Assembly: GCA_002722175.1 (NCBI GenBank)
Contig: PBKU01000022.1
Span: 1-64,000 of the forward strand
Origin: Magnetovibrio sp.
GTDB taxonomy: Bacteria > Pseudomonadota > Alphaproteobacteria > Rhodospirillales > Casp-alpha2
Direction of reading: 5' to 3'
Length of the DNA: 64,000 bases
A model generated the notes under the pieces. The model did no database searches, was not told the origin of the DNA, and worked only from the letters and a program-made list of their open reading frames with translations. How positions within the stretch are numbered: position 1 is the first letter of the stretch; each line of letters starts with the position of its first letter. The position numbers and the translations under genes are program-made. Positions 31,457-40,224 of this stretch are shown one piece after another.

Positions 31457-32857
31457 TCATCCGGCCACCTCAGGGGCCTTTAGAAGATTTAGGGGTCGAT
31501 TATAGGTTTCTCTCAGAATCTTCGGGTGACGGTCACTTAACCGGATCTGGGCTATTTTGTCATCTGACCAGGAAATTTCTTGCTCCAATAATTTATATTT
31601 TTTTGCAAGTGATGTGAACTTGCTTTTTTTTTGGCCTATTGAGGCTAGATATTTGAACTGTTCAATGTCATGACGAATTTTTGTCCTTGTGGTAAAAGAA
31701 AATGTAGACTGGCCTCGGTTATAGTTATTGTATCCTCGCGTTACATCCATTCTTTTCTTATAAAAATCCATTGTTTCTAAACGGTGTCCCGATGCATTAA
31801 GCGTGATTGTCAGATTACTGTACGCATCCGCATAATCTGGATTGCTTTTTAGTAGGCTCAGATATTCAGTCCGGGCAGCAGTCAGGTCTCCAAGTGCGTA
31901 CAGCACTAAACCAAGGTTATTGCGCGCATTTGCATATTCAGGTTTTACTTTGATCGCTTTTTGGTATTCTGCGGCGGCACCCTTTAGATTGTTTAACTTT
32001 TTAAGAGTGTTTCCAAAATTATAATGCTCTTCCGCTGAATCAGGGTCTATCGCAATGGCTTTTTTGTGAAATTCAACTGCCTGATCCAATTTACCCTGCT
32101 CGGCAAGAGCGTTTGCAAGATTACTATATGCATCAACAGAATCATCTTTAATTGCAAGAGCCTTATTGTAGTGAGCAGTTGCTTTATCCAATCTGCCCAG
32201 TTCTTGAAAGACGCTTCCTAGATTAATATGTGCGTTATAGGAATTCGGATCGGAAACAAGAACTTTTTGATAACTCTCCGCGGCGTTTTCGAGGAGTCCT
32301 GATTGGTGAAACGCAATTCCAAGGTTGAAATACACGCCGGTGAGATCGGGCTTTATCAAAAGCGCTTTTTTTAATTGATAAATTGCATCATCAAATTTGC
32401 CTAACTCATTGAATAAATTTCCAAGATTGCTGTATGCGTTTGCATAATTCGGGTTAATGGAAATCGCCTTTTCATAATGTTCCTGCGCTTCATTCAGGCA
32501 GCCTAGCTCTTGAAATGTAATTCCTAGGTTATTGTGTGCCTCCATGTATCCAGGCATTATAGAAATTGCTTCTTGGTAGAGAGTTACTGCGTCATCAAAT
32601 TTGCCGACTGCATGTTTAACAAGTGCCAAGTTATTATGCAGTTCAGCAGAATCGGGACATAGTGTTAGGGCCTGAGAAAGCAAGTCAGCAGCTGGCCTAT
32701 TCTTTCCAAGTTGATAGTAGATCACTCCAAGAAGGTGTAGGGCAACCGAATGATTTGGGTCAGCCTGAAGTATTCCTTGGCACAAGTGTTCAGCCTCAGT
32801 TAATTTTTCATCCATGTGATTTTGAAAGGCAAGTTCGAGATGTTCTTCGAGGGACAC
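31457..32857 (-). CDS. TPR-repeat protein, N-terminal part of a broken TPR-oxygenase
   Basis: 466 residues: about ten consecutive tetratricopeptide repeats from residue 5 to about 370, each ending in a proline-containing turn, then a linker rich in charged residues and the sequence YNRPLNLLKAPEVAG just before the stop. In relatives this linker continues directly into a 2-oxoglutarate/Fe(II) oxygenase domain, which is found here behind the stop in pieces (30805-31456). The start is a GTG at 32857 with AGAGGA upstream. The shortened product may still be made, but its catalytic part is gone. Confidence 0.8.
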   Translation of the reverse strand: MSLEEHLELAFQNHMDEKLTEAEHLCQGILQADPNHSVALHLLGVIYYQLGKNRPAADLLSQALTLCPDSAELHNNLALVKHAVGKFDDAVTLYQEAISIMPGYMEAHNNLGITFQELGCLNEAQEHYEKAISINPNYANAYSNLGNLFNELGKFDDAIYQLKKALLIKPDLTGVYFNLGIAFHQSGLLENAAESYQKVLVSDPNSYNAHINLGSVFQELGRLDKATAHYNKALAIKDDSVDAYSNLANALAEQGKLDQAVEFHKKAIAIDPDSAEEHYNFGNTLKKLNNLKGAAAEYQKAIKVKPEYANARNNLGLVLYALGDLTAARTEYLSLLKSNPDYADAYSNLTITLNASGHRLETMDFYKKRMDVTRGYNNYNRGQSTFSFTTRTKIRHDIEQFKYLASIGQKKSKFTSLAKKYKLLEQEISWSDDKIAQIRLSDRHPKILRETYNRPLNLLKAPEVAG

Positions 32858-33026
32858 CGGTTTTTAGTCCTCTGGGAGCAAGCGCCCGTTGATAGTTTCG
32901 GTATCAGACATTTATTTTCCCATGCGCTGCCCAATCCACTCTTCTTCACATTTAGTTGTCGGAATACGGCCCACGTATGTAGCAGTTGCGGTAAAAATCA
33001 TCAGATGCCAAGGCTAACATACCAAA

Positions 33027-34034
33027 CTAGTTTGCGATACAGTTTTTCCCGCGCACTAACTTTATAAGATTTTCAAGATGTTCTGCATTAGGGCCTTTCG
33101 GTTCCCACCAGTGCACGTGCTCTCTATGTTTTGTATTTATGTTAATTATGATCCCCCAAAGCGGGTCAATTCTGTTTGGGAGCATGGAATATCTGACATC
33201 GAAAACAAGATTTTTTTTGAGGTCGAATGAAAGATATCCATTGGAAAACCAGCGAAACCGCTCAATATCCATAGATTGCCTGGAGTTTCTGTCCAATGTC
33301 GGGAGATGTTTTGAAAAGCTTAGTTTTTCAACCCGTTCTCCAGTGCAATATCGCGTATTGTCTGTCAAGCGGATTGCATCCACATAGTAAAAACCATTGA
33401 ATTCATAAATAGACTTCCACACTATAAGGTTAGCAAATGAGGGCTTTACGGTTAAATTTCGGGTAAAATGTCCCCGCGAAAGCGCAAGATCTTTTGCGGA
33501 TTCAAATGCTCTCTCTTTTTGAAATACTCCAATGGACAAATAGCTTAGAGCCCAGAAGATACCAATTATGACGAATATATTCGAGCGTTTGACTGCAGCG
33601 ACAACCACAAAAATGAGTATTGGGAGAGTGAATATTGGATCAATTATTGAGATTATATTCCATGCAATTCGGTCATTTGAAAAGGGCCAGAAGAGCTGGG
33701 TGCCATAACTTGTACAGGCATCTAGAAGTGCGTGCGTGGAGTATCCTAAAAGACAGCTGAGGTAATTGAGTTTCCAGGATATGTATCTGTGCGTAATCAC
33801 GCGGGAAAGAAGTGTTACAATTAAAGCTCCAACCGGTATGAAAACTAGGGAATGCGTGAATTGTCGATGGTATTCGAGAAACAAAAGCGGGTCTTTCTGG
33901 GAGCGGATAAAAATATCCACATCTGCGGCTAATCCAGCGGCAAAACCCAGAAGAGTTGGAAAAAGCCAGTTTTTTCTGACGGCAGTTAGCTGGCTCACGT
34001 TAGCTGCTAACAACCCCTGGCTAAGTGGATCCAT
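33027..34034 (-). CDS. YdjM-family membrane-bound metal-dependent hydrolase
   Basis: 335 residues. The N-terminal half is a four- or five-helix membrane domain of the YdjM/DUF457 type, with the conserved DPLSQGL start, AADVD, HRQFTHSL and HALLDACTSYGTQLFWPFS motifs supplying His and Asp metal ligands. The C-terminal half (about 200-335) is a soluble domain probably outside the membrane. E. coli YdjM is an SOS-regulated membrane protein of unknown substrate. It overlaps the yaiI gene by 14 bp, so they are co-transcribed. Confidence 0.85.
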   Translation of the reverse strand: MDPLSQGLLAANVSQLTAVRKNWLFPTLLGFAAGLAADVDIFIRSQKDPLLFLEYHRQFTHSLVFIPVGALIVTLLSRVITHRYISWKLNYLSCLLGYSTHALLDACTSYGTQLFWPFSNDRIAWNIISIIDPIFTLPILIFVVVAAVKRSNIFVIIGIFWALSYLSIGVFQKERAFESAKDLALSRGHFTRNLTVKPSFANLIVWKSIYEFNGFYYVDAIRLTDNTRYCTGERVEKLSFSKHLPTLDRNSRQSMDIERFRWFSNGYLSFDLKKNLVFDVRYSMLPNRIDPLWGIIININTKHREHVHWWEPKGPNAEHLENLIKLVRGKNCIAN

Positions 34035-34503
34035 GTTTCTTAGCCTTTGTCTTTGATGCAGAAATAATCTGGTACTCTAGCGCCTGTAAAAAGCGGGAGC
34101 GGTCGATTTTTGAAAATGACTTGGCCTTTCCTCCAGATTTCAAGAGAGGGTCAGCGTCTCGAAGGGCTTCCATAAGATTTCTAGTTGCAAGACGGTTGCC
34201 GATATTAGCCTCGGTAAAAATTTCGCCATTTTGAGCTACAACACGTGCACCGGATGCGAGGCATTTGGCTGCGAGTGGGATATCTGTGGTAATGACTATA
34301 TCTCCAACCCTGACCTGTTCCGAGATCCATTGATCAGCAGCATCAGGTACGCCGGGTACAATGACAGTCTCTACTAGCGGATGCTGGGATGGGCGGAGAC
34401 CTCCATTTGAAACTACTAAAACACGCAATTGATGGCGCTCTGCAACCCGAAAAATTTCATTCTTTACAGGGCACGCATCTGCGTCAACAAAAATACAGGT
34501 CAT
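34021..34503 (-). CDS. YaiI/YqxD family (DUF188) protein
   Basis: 160 residues with the UPF0178 signature: IFVDADACPVKNEI at the start, VPDAADQWI, GDIVITTDIPLA and the RLATRNLMEALRD block. The fold is PIN-like with conserved acidic residues, so a nuclease-type activity has been suggested for the family, unproven. First gene of a two-gene unit with the YdjM-like hydrolase. Confidence 0.9.
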   Translation of the reverse strand: MTCIFVDADACPVKNEIFRVAERHQLRVLVVSNGGLRPSQHPLVETVIVPGVPDAADQWISEQVRVGDIVITTDIPLAAKCLASGARVVAQNGEIFTEANIGNRLATRNLMEALRDADPLLKSGGKAKSFSKIDRSRFLQALEYQIISASKTKAKKHGST

Positions 34504-34654
34504 TAAACAGTTGAAGGTTCAACAAACTGAGGGCGCTGACTTTTTTTCCGTTCTGTCCGTTTCCACTAGTTATTTTAACATCCATCGAAATTATTTGTAC
34601 CCCGGTGTTTCTTTTTGTTAGTTGATCGATTAGGGCGGCTTTCCCTACTCTGCA

Positions 34655-35113
34655 TTATTCAGGATAAGTAGTGCCGTTAATGACGTACTGCAAGATTTGC
34701 ACAATCTGTTCAGGGGTTTGGACCGTTGCTAACGCGGCTGCGTCAATTTCCTTTAACGCATGCTGGTGCTCGTTTAAGCGCATGACAATGATTGGTTTGG
34801 AAAGTGCGGCAGCATACCCAGCGTCAAAAGCTGCGCTCCATTGCTTGTATTTTTCCCCAAAACGGACAACAACTATATCGGCTTTTTCTATCCCAGTTTT
34901 ATTTCTAATAGCATTTAGCTTTGCACCTTTATGGTCATGCCAAAATTTACTTTCTTCCTTTCCCAAAACAATTGCGCCACAATCATCCGATAGTTCATGG
35001 TTAGTAACAGGTGCAAAAAATTCCACCGGTAATTGCTTTTGGGACGCAAGTTCCGTAACTACCGATCGCCAGTTTGTATGGATTTCGCCTGATAGATATA
35101 CATTCCAGACCAT
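34655..35113 (-). CDS. YtoQ family protein
   Basis: 152 residues from the ATG at 35113 (MVWNVYLSGEIHTNW), which has GGGG seven bases upstream; the frame runs on to 35197 without a better start. Nucleoside 2-deoxyribosyltransferase-like family marks are visible: YLSGEIH, FFAPVTNHELSD, ADIVVVRFGEKYKQWSAAFD and AGYAAALSKPIIVM. YtoQ has no proven reaction. Transcribed alone. Confidence 0.85.
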   Translation of the reverse strand: MVWNVYLSGEIHTNWRSVVTELASQKQLPVEFFAPVTNHELSDDCGAIVLGKEESKFWHDHKGAKLNAIRNKTGIEKADIVVVRFGEKYKQWSAAFDAGYAAALSKPIIVMRLNEHQHALKEIDAAALATVQTPEQIVQILQYVINGTTYPE

Positions 35114-35439
35114 GTTTAACCCCAATCTCCTTGATAAACATATAATGAAAAACTTTTGAGGATTACTTGAAAAAGCTACACTCGATCTATAAGTCACAAA
35201 CTAAGAAAAGCCATTTTTAATATAAAGTTGGTTGTGAGGCAAAGTGATTTCATCATCCGTCAAATTATAATGTTTTGAAGTTATTAGCGATGCCTTTAGA
35301 AAAACCGTTTTTGGAATTTGAAACGGAGCTAACTGGCAATTCGTTACCGAGATATATTTGAAAGATGTCCAAACACTGAATGAGAAGACTTGGATTTATT
35401 AATCGAGTCGCGGGAAAATTATTTTTTTATTATAATTGT

Positions 35440-36156
35440 TTAGCTCAGACAAAATTCGTTTTTGCGGCACACTATCCACCAAAATCCATTTAACATACTT
35501 ACTGTCCCAAATTCTTCTGCTATTGCGAGAAGCACTCCAGGGTGGAAACTGTAGTCTAAATTTTTTGATTTCATATTCAAAAAGTCAGTTTCTTTATGGT
35601 TTTCTGACAATTTGATTAATTCATCAGTTGGAAGTATTTCCAGGTCGTCTCCACAAATTACTCCATATTCTTTATTGATCAATCTTTTTGCATGAATAAG
35701 ATCATTTTTGACTTTGTTGTACTTGTGATCACCATCAATGTAAATGAAATCAAAGGTATTCTCACTTAATAGTGGTAAGAATGTGGAAGAATCAGACCGT
35801 ACAATTTGAATTTTGATATCGGATTCAATCTGATCATTTTCGAATTTACGCACGTTTACGAGTGTGCTTAGGTAAGCGTCCGTTGACATTGTATCCATAT
35901 CTCGCGATAAAACCGATGACTTTAAATCAAGCTTGCTTGCATATGGCTTCCATGCATCAACTAACATTATAGTTGATCCAGGTTTCATATTATTTAACCA
36001 GATTTGTGTTGAACCCAAACCAAACCATGTTCCAATTTCAAGAGCAGTTATAGGTCCATTAAAAGCTCTATTAAAAAATTCCTCCATTAGCGGACCGCGA
36101 TGCTTCCATGCTTGATTCAGGGCAACTTGACGCGGAGCTAATTTTGGTTCAGGCAT
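35440..36156 (-). CDS. Class I SAM-dependent methyltransferase
   Basis: 238 residues with a Rossmann-type methyltransferase core: ALEIGTWFGLGSTQIWL as motif I, MLVDAWKPYA as motif II, and FDFIYIDGDHKYNKVKNDL, which is typical of the Methyltransf_24/CmcI-like group. These methylate hydroxyls of sugars or small molecules; the acceptor is not evident. A+T-rich flanks of about 240 and 140 bp. Not in an operon. Confidence 0.88.
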   Translation of the reverse strand: MPEPKLAPRQVALNQAWKHRGPLMEEFFNRAFNGPITALEIGTWFGLGSTQIWLNNMKPGSTIMLVDAWKPYASKLDLKSSVLSRDMDTMSTDAYLSTLVNVRKFENDQIESDIKIQIVRSDSSTFLPLLSENTFDFIYIDGDHKYNKVKNDLIHAKRLINKEYGVICGDDLEILPTDELIKLSENHKETDFLNMKSKNLDYSFHPGVLLAIAEEFGTVSMLNGFWWIVCRKNEFCLS

Positions 36157-36294
36157 TATAAAAATCCACCATTATAGTAATAGTAATTAATATTATTTTT
36201 AAAATATATAGATAGTGAATTTCTTTATTTCCATTAAATCTGAACAAGGTTTTTAATGATTGCAACCAGCAGCTCCGTATTGAGCAACTAATTG

Positions 36295-37707
36295 TCAAAG
36301 GTCTTTGAGGGCACCTAGGTCTGGAAAAACGAAGGGCCGGGCCAATTCAAATGCTCTTGAGGCATTTAAAACTAACTGATCACTAAATAACGGTCCAACA
36401 ATCTGCAGCCCGACGGGGTGTCCATCGGCATCAAAGCCACAAGGTACACTGGCAGCCGGTTGGCGTGTAAGATTAAAAGGGTATGAAAAAGGAGCCCATT
36501 CCGTCCATCTTTCCTGGTTTTTGGGCTCAGGAACATCCTGGCCGGCTAAAAATGGCGGAATCGGAACGGTTGGGGTGATTAACAGGTCAAATGTTTCATG
36601 GAACTTTCCCATTAACTGTCCCAATGACTCACGATTTCTGTTCGCTTCGAGATATTCTGTCAGTGTTACTTTTTTCCCCAGTTCTACGACGGTGACTAAC
36701 CCTTGATCCATTCGCTTCTTTTCTTCAGGGGTAAAATGTTTGAGGGTTTGATAAATTCCTGAAAAGCCAAGCTTTTCAAAGGTATCGCGTGTATCACTAA
36801 AACCCGGGTCTACTGTTTCAACGTGGGCTCCCAGTTCACTGAAAAGCTTCATTCCGTTTTTTACGACTTTAGCAACGGACTTTCCTACCTGCACAAAGCC
36901 CAGATCAGGACTAAATGCAATTTTTTTTCCTTTAAGATCAGGCCCAAGATTTTCCCTGTAGTCCACATTCAGATAGGGAAGCGCATACCAGTCACGTATG
37001 TCAGGTTTTGAAAGGGCAGTTAATACTAGAGCTGCATCTTCCACTGATCGGGTAATAGGCCCGACATGTGCCATCGTGCCGAAGGCGCCAACTGGGAATT
37101 GGGGGACTCTGCCAAAAGTAGGTTTAAATCCAAAAACGCCTGTAAATGCTGCAGGAACCCGGATGGATCCTCCGCCATCTGTTCCAATAGCGATTGGTCC
37201 CATTCCTGACGCGACGGCGACCGAGGCGCCACCACAGCTTCCGCCAGGCGTTAGGTCGAGATTCCAAGGGTTGCGGGTTATACCTGTTAACGGGCTATCG
37301 GTCACGGTTTTCCAGTGAAATTCAGAGGTGTTTGTTTTCCCTATTAGAACAGCCCCCTCTTCTCGAAGTCTTGCGACCGCCGGAGCATCTTCGTTGAATT
37401 CACTTTTGTTTGTTGTCAACAGGGAGCCCCAACGTGTCGACCAGTGTTTTGTTGAGAAAACGTCCTTGACCGAAACAGGAACACCGTCAAGAATTCCGAG
37501 TGGTTCGCCTTTATGCCATCGAGATTCTGACTTCCGCGCTTCTGATAAGGCCATGCTTTCATCTACAAGACGAAATGCATTCAGGGATCGATCGTGTGTA
37601 GAAACTTTTTTAAAAACAGCACGGATGACTTCAACTGGTGAAGTATTTTTTGCTTGATACGCGGATAATAAAGCGCATGCAGATATTTCAGTGAGGTCGT
37701 TTAACAT
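36295..37707 (-). CDS. Amidase (amidase-signature family)
   Basis: 470-residue amidase-signature hydrolase that cleaves a carboxamide to acid and ammonia. The catalytic triad is Lys81 (in VPVSVKDV), cis-Ser157 (in PGGSCGG) and nucleophile Ser181 (in TDGGGSIR); the second serine of the usual GGSSGG is a cysteine here. It could also be annotated GatA-like, but no gatB/gatC is adjacent. Divergent from the LysR regulator at 38224; the shared intergenic region carries one copy of a conserved operator module (37982-38032), so regulation with the amide-type transporter is likely. Confidence 0.92.
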   Translation of the reverse strand: MLNDLTEISACALLSAYQAKNTSPVEVIRAVFKKVSTHDRSLNAFRLVDESMALSEARKSESRWHKGEPLGILDGVPVSVKDVFSTKHWSTRWGSLLTTNKSEFNEDAPAVARLREEGAVLIGKTNTSEFHWKTVTDSPLTGITRNPWNLDLTPGGSCGGASVAVASGMGPIAIGTDGGGSIRVPAAFTGVFGFKPTFGRVPQFPVGAFGTMAHVGPITRSVEDAALVLTALSKPDIRDWYALPYLNVDYRENLGPDLKGKKIAFSPDLGFVQVGKSVAKVVKNGMKLFSELGAHVETVDPGFSDTRDTFEKLGFSGIYQTLKHFTPEEKKRMDQGLVTVVELGKKVTLTEYLEANRNRESLGQLMGKFHETFDLLITPTVPIPPFLAGQDVPEPKNQERWTEWAPFSYPFNLTRQPAASVPCGFDADGHPVGLQIVGPLFSDQLVLNASRAFELARPFVFPDLGALKDL

Positions 37708-38185
37708 CTGGTCTATGATTTTGGTTAATTTGCAAGAGTAAGTATATTTTGTTGTATACGTTTGCTATATTAACTTACTTTAATAGATTAACAAAACTTT
37801 GAAGGAAGTTTCCAAATTAAATTTTTTTATTTTTTCGTCAGTTGCTGCGGGAATATTATCTGCTCACTGCCAATCGCGTCCATTATAGGCGGTCACTACT
37901 AGGGGACGCAGTTTATTTAGCTATACATTAGAATACGCGGTACTAATTACAATAACAGGCAACTGACTTAGAGTTAAATCATTGCACATTTTATTTTAAT
38001 AAAAAGTAAGACTTTGGCAATTGACTGTGCAAAAATACATCATTAGTAATAAATTCAAAAAGTTTTATATGCAAAAATGCAATGTAATTTGACTGGTAAT
38101 GTTGTTTTAATCTATGCAATGATTTTTTCAAAAAGCATCATAGGTATAGTTTGTGTTGATCGATTTATAACGATAGGCATCTAAT
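37708..38185. other. Divergent regulatory region between amidase and lysR
   Basis: A long A+T-rich stretch of about 480 bp (516 bp to the lysR start) separating two divergent genes. It contains the first copy of the TTGCACA/TGTGCAA module (37982-38032) and, further on, ATGCAAAAATGCAA near 38070. No structural RNA or other gene was recognised. Confidence 0.65.
37982..38032 (-). promoter_or_regulatory. Candidate LysR operator, copy 1 (amidase side)
   Basis: Inverted half-sites TTGCACA (37982-37988) and TGTGCAA (38026-38032), 44 bp centre to centre. The inner sequence AAAAAGTAAGACTTTGGCA is shared with few mismatches by copy 2 at 39223-39262. Read toward the amidase the module has the same orientation as copy 2 read toward the transporter. 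It is 275-325 bp from the amidase start, far for a promoter-proximal site, so a distal or looping arrangement is possible. Confidence 0.65.
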
Positions 38186-38227
38186 ATGAATATTACTAAA
38201 CCTTTTAAAGAAATGACCGAAGGATGA
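38186..38227 (+). CDS. Possible 13-residue leader peptide of lysR
   Basis: Short frame MNITKPFKEMTEG whose stop overlaps the lysR ATG (ATGA). The lysR ATG itself has AAGG directly against it, poorly spaced, so coupling to this leader could drive lysR translation. AGG lies nine bases upstream of the leader ATG. Weak evidence. Confidence 0.25.
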   Translation: MNITKPFKEMTEG

Positions 38228-39186
38228 AACAAAGCAATGAGGCTCTACTGGTTCGCCAGACAGATAATCTTGATGTTATTACAGGGCCGCCAGCATATAA
38301 TTGGAATGATATAACCTACTTTCTGGAGCTTGCCAGGCATGCCAAGCTTGTTGATGTGGCCAAGCGATTAAAGGTTGATCACACTACGGTCAGTCGGCGT
38401 ATTCGTGAGCTTGAAAAAGCTTTGGACTGCAAATTGTTTAAAAGGACAAAGTCTGGATTTTTGTTAACTGATGCCGGGTGGCAGATACTAGAGCATGCCG
38501 AGGCCATGGAAAAAAATGCGATAACCGTATCCCATAAGAAAGGTTTTGAGCATACTCAGGGGGGTGGGGCTGTCAGAGTTGCTACAATGGAGGGTATGGG
38601 TAGCTTTTACCTTGGCCCAAAGATGGCGAATTTTAAGGAGCAATATCCTGAAATAATACTTGAACTGGTAACATCATCTCGTTGGATAAACTTATCTCGC
38701 CAGGAAGCCGATATTTTTATCAGTTTTTCAAAACCAGATGAAAAACGGCTTAAGGTAAAAAAAGCTGGAAATTTTCGTATTTCTTTGTTTGCCTCTCAGG
38801 CGTATTTAAATAAGCGGGGCATACCAAGCTCAAAGTCTGATCTAAATAGGCATGACTTTGTCGATTACATTGATGATTTGATTCAGATTCATGCTGTTCG
38901 CTATCTTCATGACATTATCAAGCCGCGTCGAGTGGTTTTCCGTTCAAGTAGCCAGATTGCCCAGTATAGCAGTGTTGCAAAGGGGCTTGGCATTGCTGCG
39001 TTGCCAACATTCGTTGCGGCCCAAAACACTGATTTAGTGCCAATCCTTCCGGAATTATCTACGTCACGTGAAATCTGGTTGTCTGTTCACCAGGATTTGG
39101 ATCATGTGCCACGTATTGGTCTGGTAATTGGCTTTTTTATGTCTGAAATAAAAAAAGACACTAGTCTGCTATTGTCCAAGTCTTAA
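38224..39186 (+). CDS. LysR-type transcriptional regulator
   Basis: 320 residues. After a 25-residue extension comes the winged helix-turn-helix (about 26-85; ELARHAKLVDVAKRLKVDHT, TVSRRIRELEKAL), followed by a periplasmic-binding-like effector domain. It lies between the divergent amidase and the co-directional transporter operon, and the same DNA module flanks it on both sides, each copy oriented toward one of these targets. This makes it the obvious candidate regulator, with a nitrile/amide/acid as inducer. Transcription of lysR itself would start from within the amidase-lysR intergenic region. Confidence 0.93.
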   Translation: MKQSNEALLVRQTDNLDVITGPPAYNWNDITYFLELARHAKLVDVAKRLKVDHTTVSRRIRELEKALDCKLFKRTKSGFLLTDAGWQILEHAEAMEKNAITVSHKKGFEHTQGGGAVRVATMEGMGSFYLGPKMANFKEQYPEIILELVTSSRWINLSRQEADIFISFSKPDEKRLKVKKAGNFRISLFASQAYLNKRGIPSSKSDLNRHDFVDYIDDLIQIHAVRYLHDIIKPRRVVFRSSSQIAQYSSVAKGLGIAALPTFVAAQNTDLVPILPELSTSREIWLSVHQDLDHVPRIGLVIGFFMSEIKKDTSLLLSKS

Positions 39187-39222
39187 TCGTTGAAGGTACA
39201 GGGAATAGCTAGGCTTGGATTT

Positions 39223-39262
39223 TTGCACAGTCAACTGCTAAAATCTGACTTTTTATGTGCAA
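39223..39262 (+). promoter_or_regulatory. Candidate LysR operator, copy 2 (transporter side)
   Basis: Half-sites TTGCACA (39223-39229) and TGTGCAA (39256-39262), 33 bp centre to centre, with the inner block TGCTAAAATCTGACTTTTTA matching copy 1 on the opposite strand. A further partial half-site, ATGTGCG, follows at about 39268. The module ends about 105 bp before the first transporter gene, a usual position for LysR-type activation. Confidence 0.7.
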
Positions 39263-39366
39263 TTAAATGTGCGATAATTTAGCTGCTTTTAGTGAGCATA
39301 GGAAGTTAAATGGCTGGAACGTAAGTGTAATACAGTTTCACGTGGGCATAATATCGGGAGGAGTTA

Positions 39367-40224
39367 ATGGAACTCGTTATCCTTTTGGCGATGAATGGTC
39401 TCTTTTGGGGCCTTATTGTGGCCTTGATAGCGTTAGGACTATCGATAATCTTCGGCCTTTTGGATATAATTAACGTTGCCCATGGCGATTTCTTTATGGT
39501 TGGTGCTGTCCTAGCATGGACAATTATCCAACACGTCGATAACTTCTGGCTGGCCTTTTTTATTGTCCCTTTGGTTGGCCTATTGTTAGGCGCAGTGGTC
39601 GAGCGCATCGTAATGAGGCCTATAGAAAATTCAGCTTCATTATCAATCGTAGCAGCGTTTGGACTTTCGCTTATTATTCAGGAAAGTGTTCGGGCAACCT
39701 TTGGAGCAACCCCAAAGCGTATTCTTGATCCAATCGGAGTCACTGTTCCTTTTTTCGATACCAGCTATGATGTCTATCGATTTGTCGCTGCGTTCATATC
39801 TGTAGTTGCGATCGGCGCATTCTTTTTGTTTCTTCACAAAACCAAGTTCGGGACATGGATGCGCGCTGTCCGACAGAATCGTGAAATGGCTGTTGCAATG
39901 GGTGTCCCATCGAATATTGTTTTTATGGTGACGTTTGGGCTTGGTACCGGCCTGGCAATGCTAGGGGGCGTTGTGGCAGCGCCGATAACATCAGTGGAAT
40001 TTCGTCTTGGTCTTGACGTGCTTCCAATATGTTTTATCGCTGTCATTATAGGTGGTCTTGGTAATTTGCCCGGAACGGCTGCTGCTGCTGTATTGCTATG
40101 CTTTATGGAAGGTGTGGTTACTAGCTTTACAGAACCTACGACTGCCCGGATCGTGTCCCTGGTTTTGATGAGTGTTGTACTCCTCCTCCGGCCCGAAGGT
40201 ATTTTTGCAGAGAGAAAAAGATAA
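39367..40224 (+). CDS. LIV-type ABC transporter permease (LivH family)
   Basis: 285 residues, eight or nine membrane helices, with the LivH family signature GLSIIFGLLDIINVAHGDFF near the start and the cytoplasmic coupling segment MRAVRQNREMAVAMGV. Partners of this family import branched-chain amino acids, urea or short-chain amides. GGAGGA lies six bases before the ATG. First gene of the operon; its stop overlaps the next start by one base. Confidence 0.93.
   Translation: MELVILLAMNGLFWGLIVALIALGLSIIFGLLDIINVAHGDFFMVGAVLAWTIIQHVDNFWLAFFIVPLVGLLLGAVVERIVMRPIENSASLSIVAAFGLSLIIQESVRATFGATPKRILDPIGVTVPFFDTSYDVYRFVAAFISVVAIGAFFLFLHKTKFGTWMRAVRQNREMAVAMGVPSNIVFMVTFGLGTGLAMLGGVVAAPITSVEFRLGLDVLPICFIAVIIGGLGNLPGTAAAAVLLCFMEGVVTSFTEPTTARIVSLVLMSVVLLLRPEGIFAERKR

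Noticed and set aside
31457-31459. TGA after the TPR domain as selenocysteine or programmed read-through
   Set aside because: Two further frameshifts interrupt the same domain downstream, so decay or sequence error is simpler; no SECIS-like hairpin was seen.
34671-35159. 162-codon plus-strand frame opposite the YtoQ gene
   Set aside because: Antisense shadow of a recognisable conserved gene; cysteine-rich, low-likeness composition.
38021-39240. Inverted copies of TTGACTGTGCAAAAAT as terminal repeats of a mobile element carrying lysR
   Set aside because: No transposase and no target duplication; the similarity extends inward as a regulatory-looking module with matching polarity toward the two neighbouring target genes.
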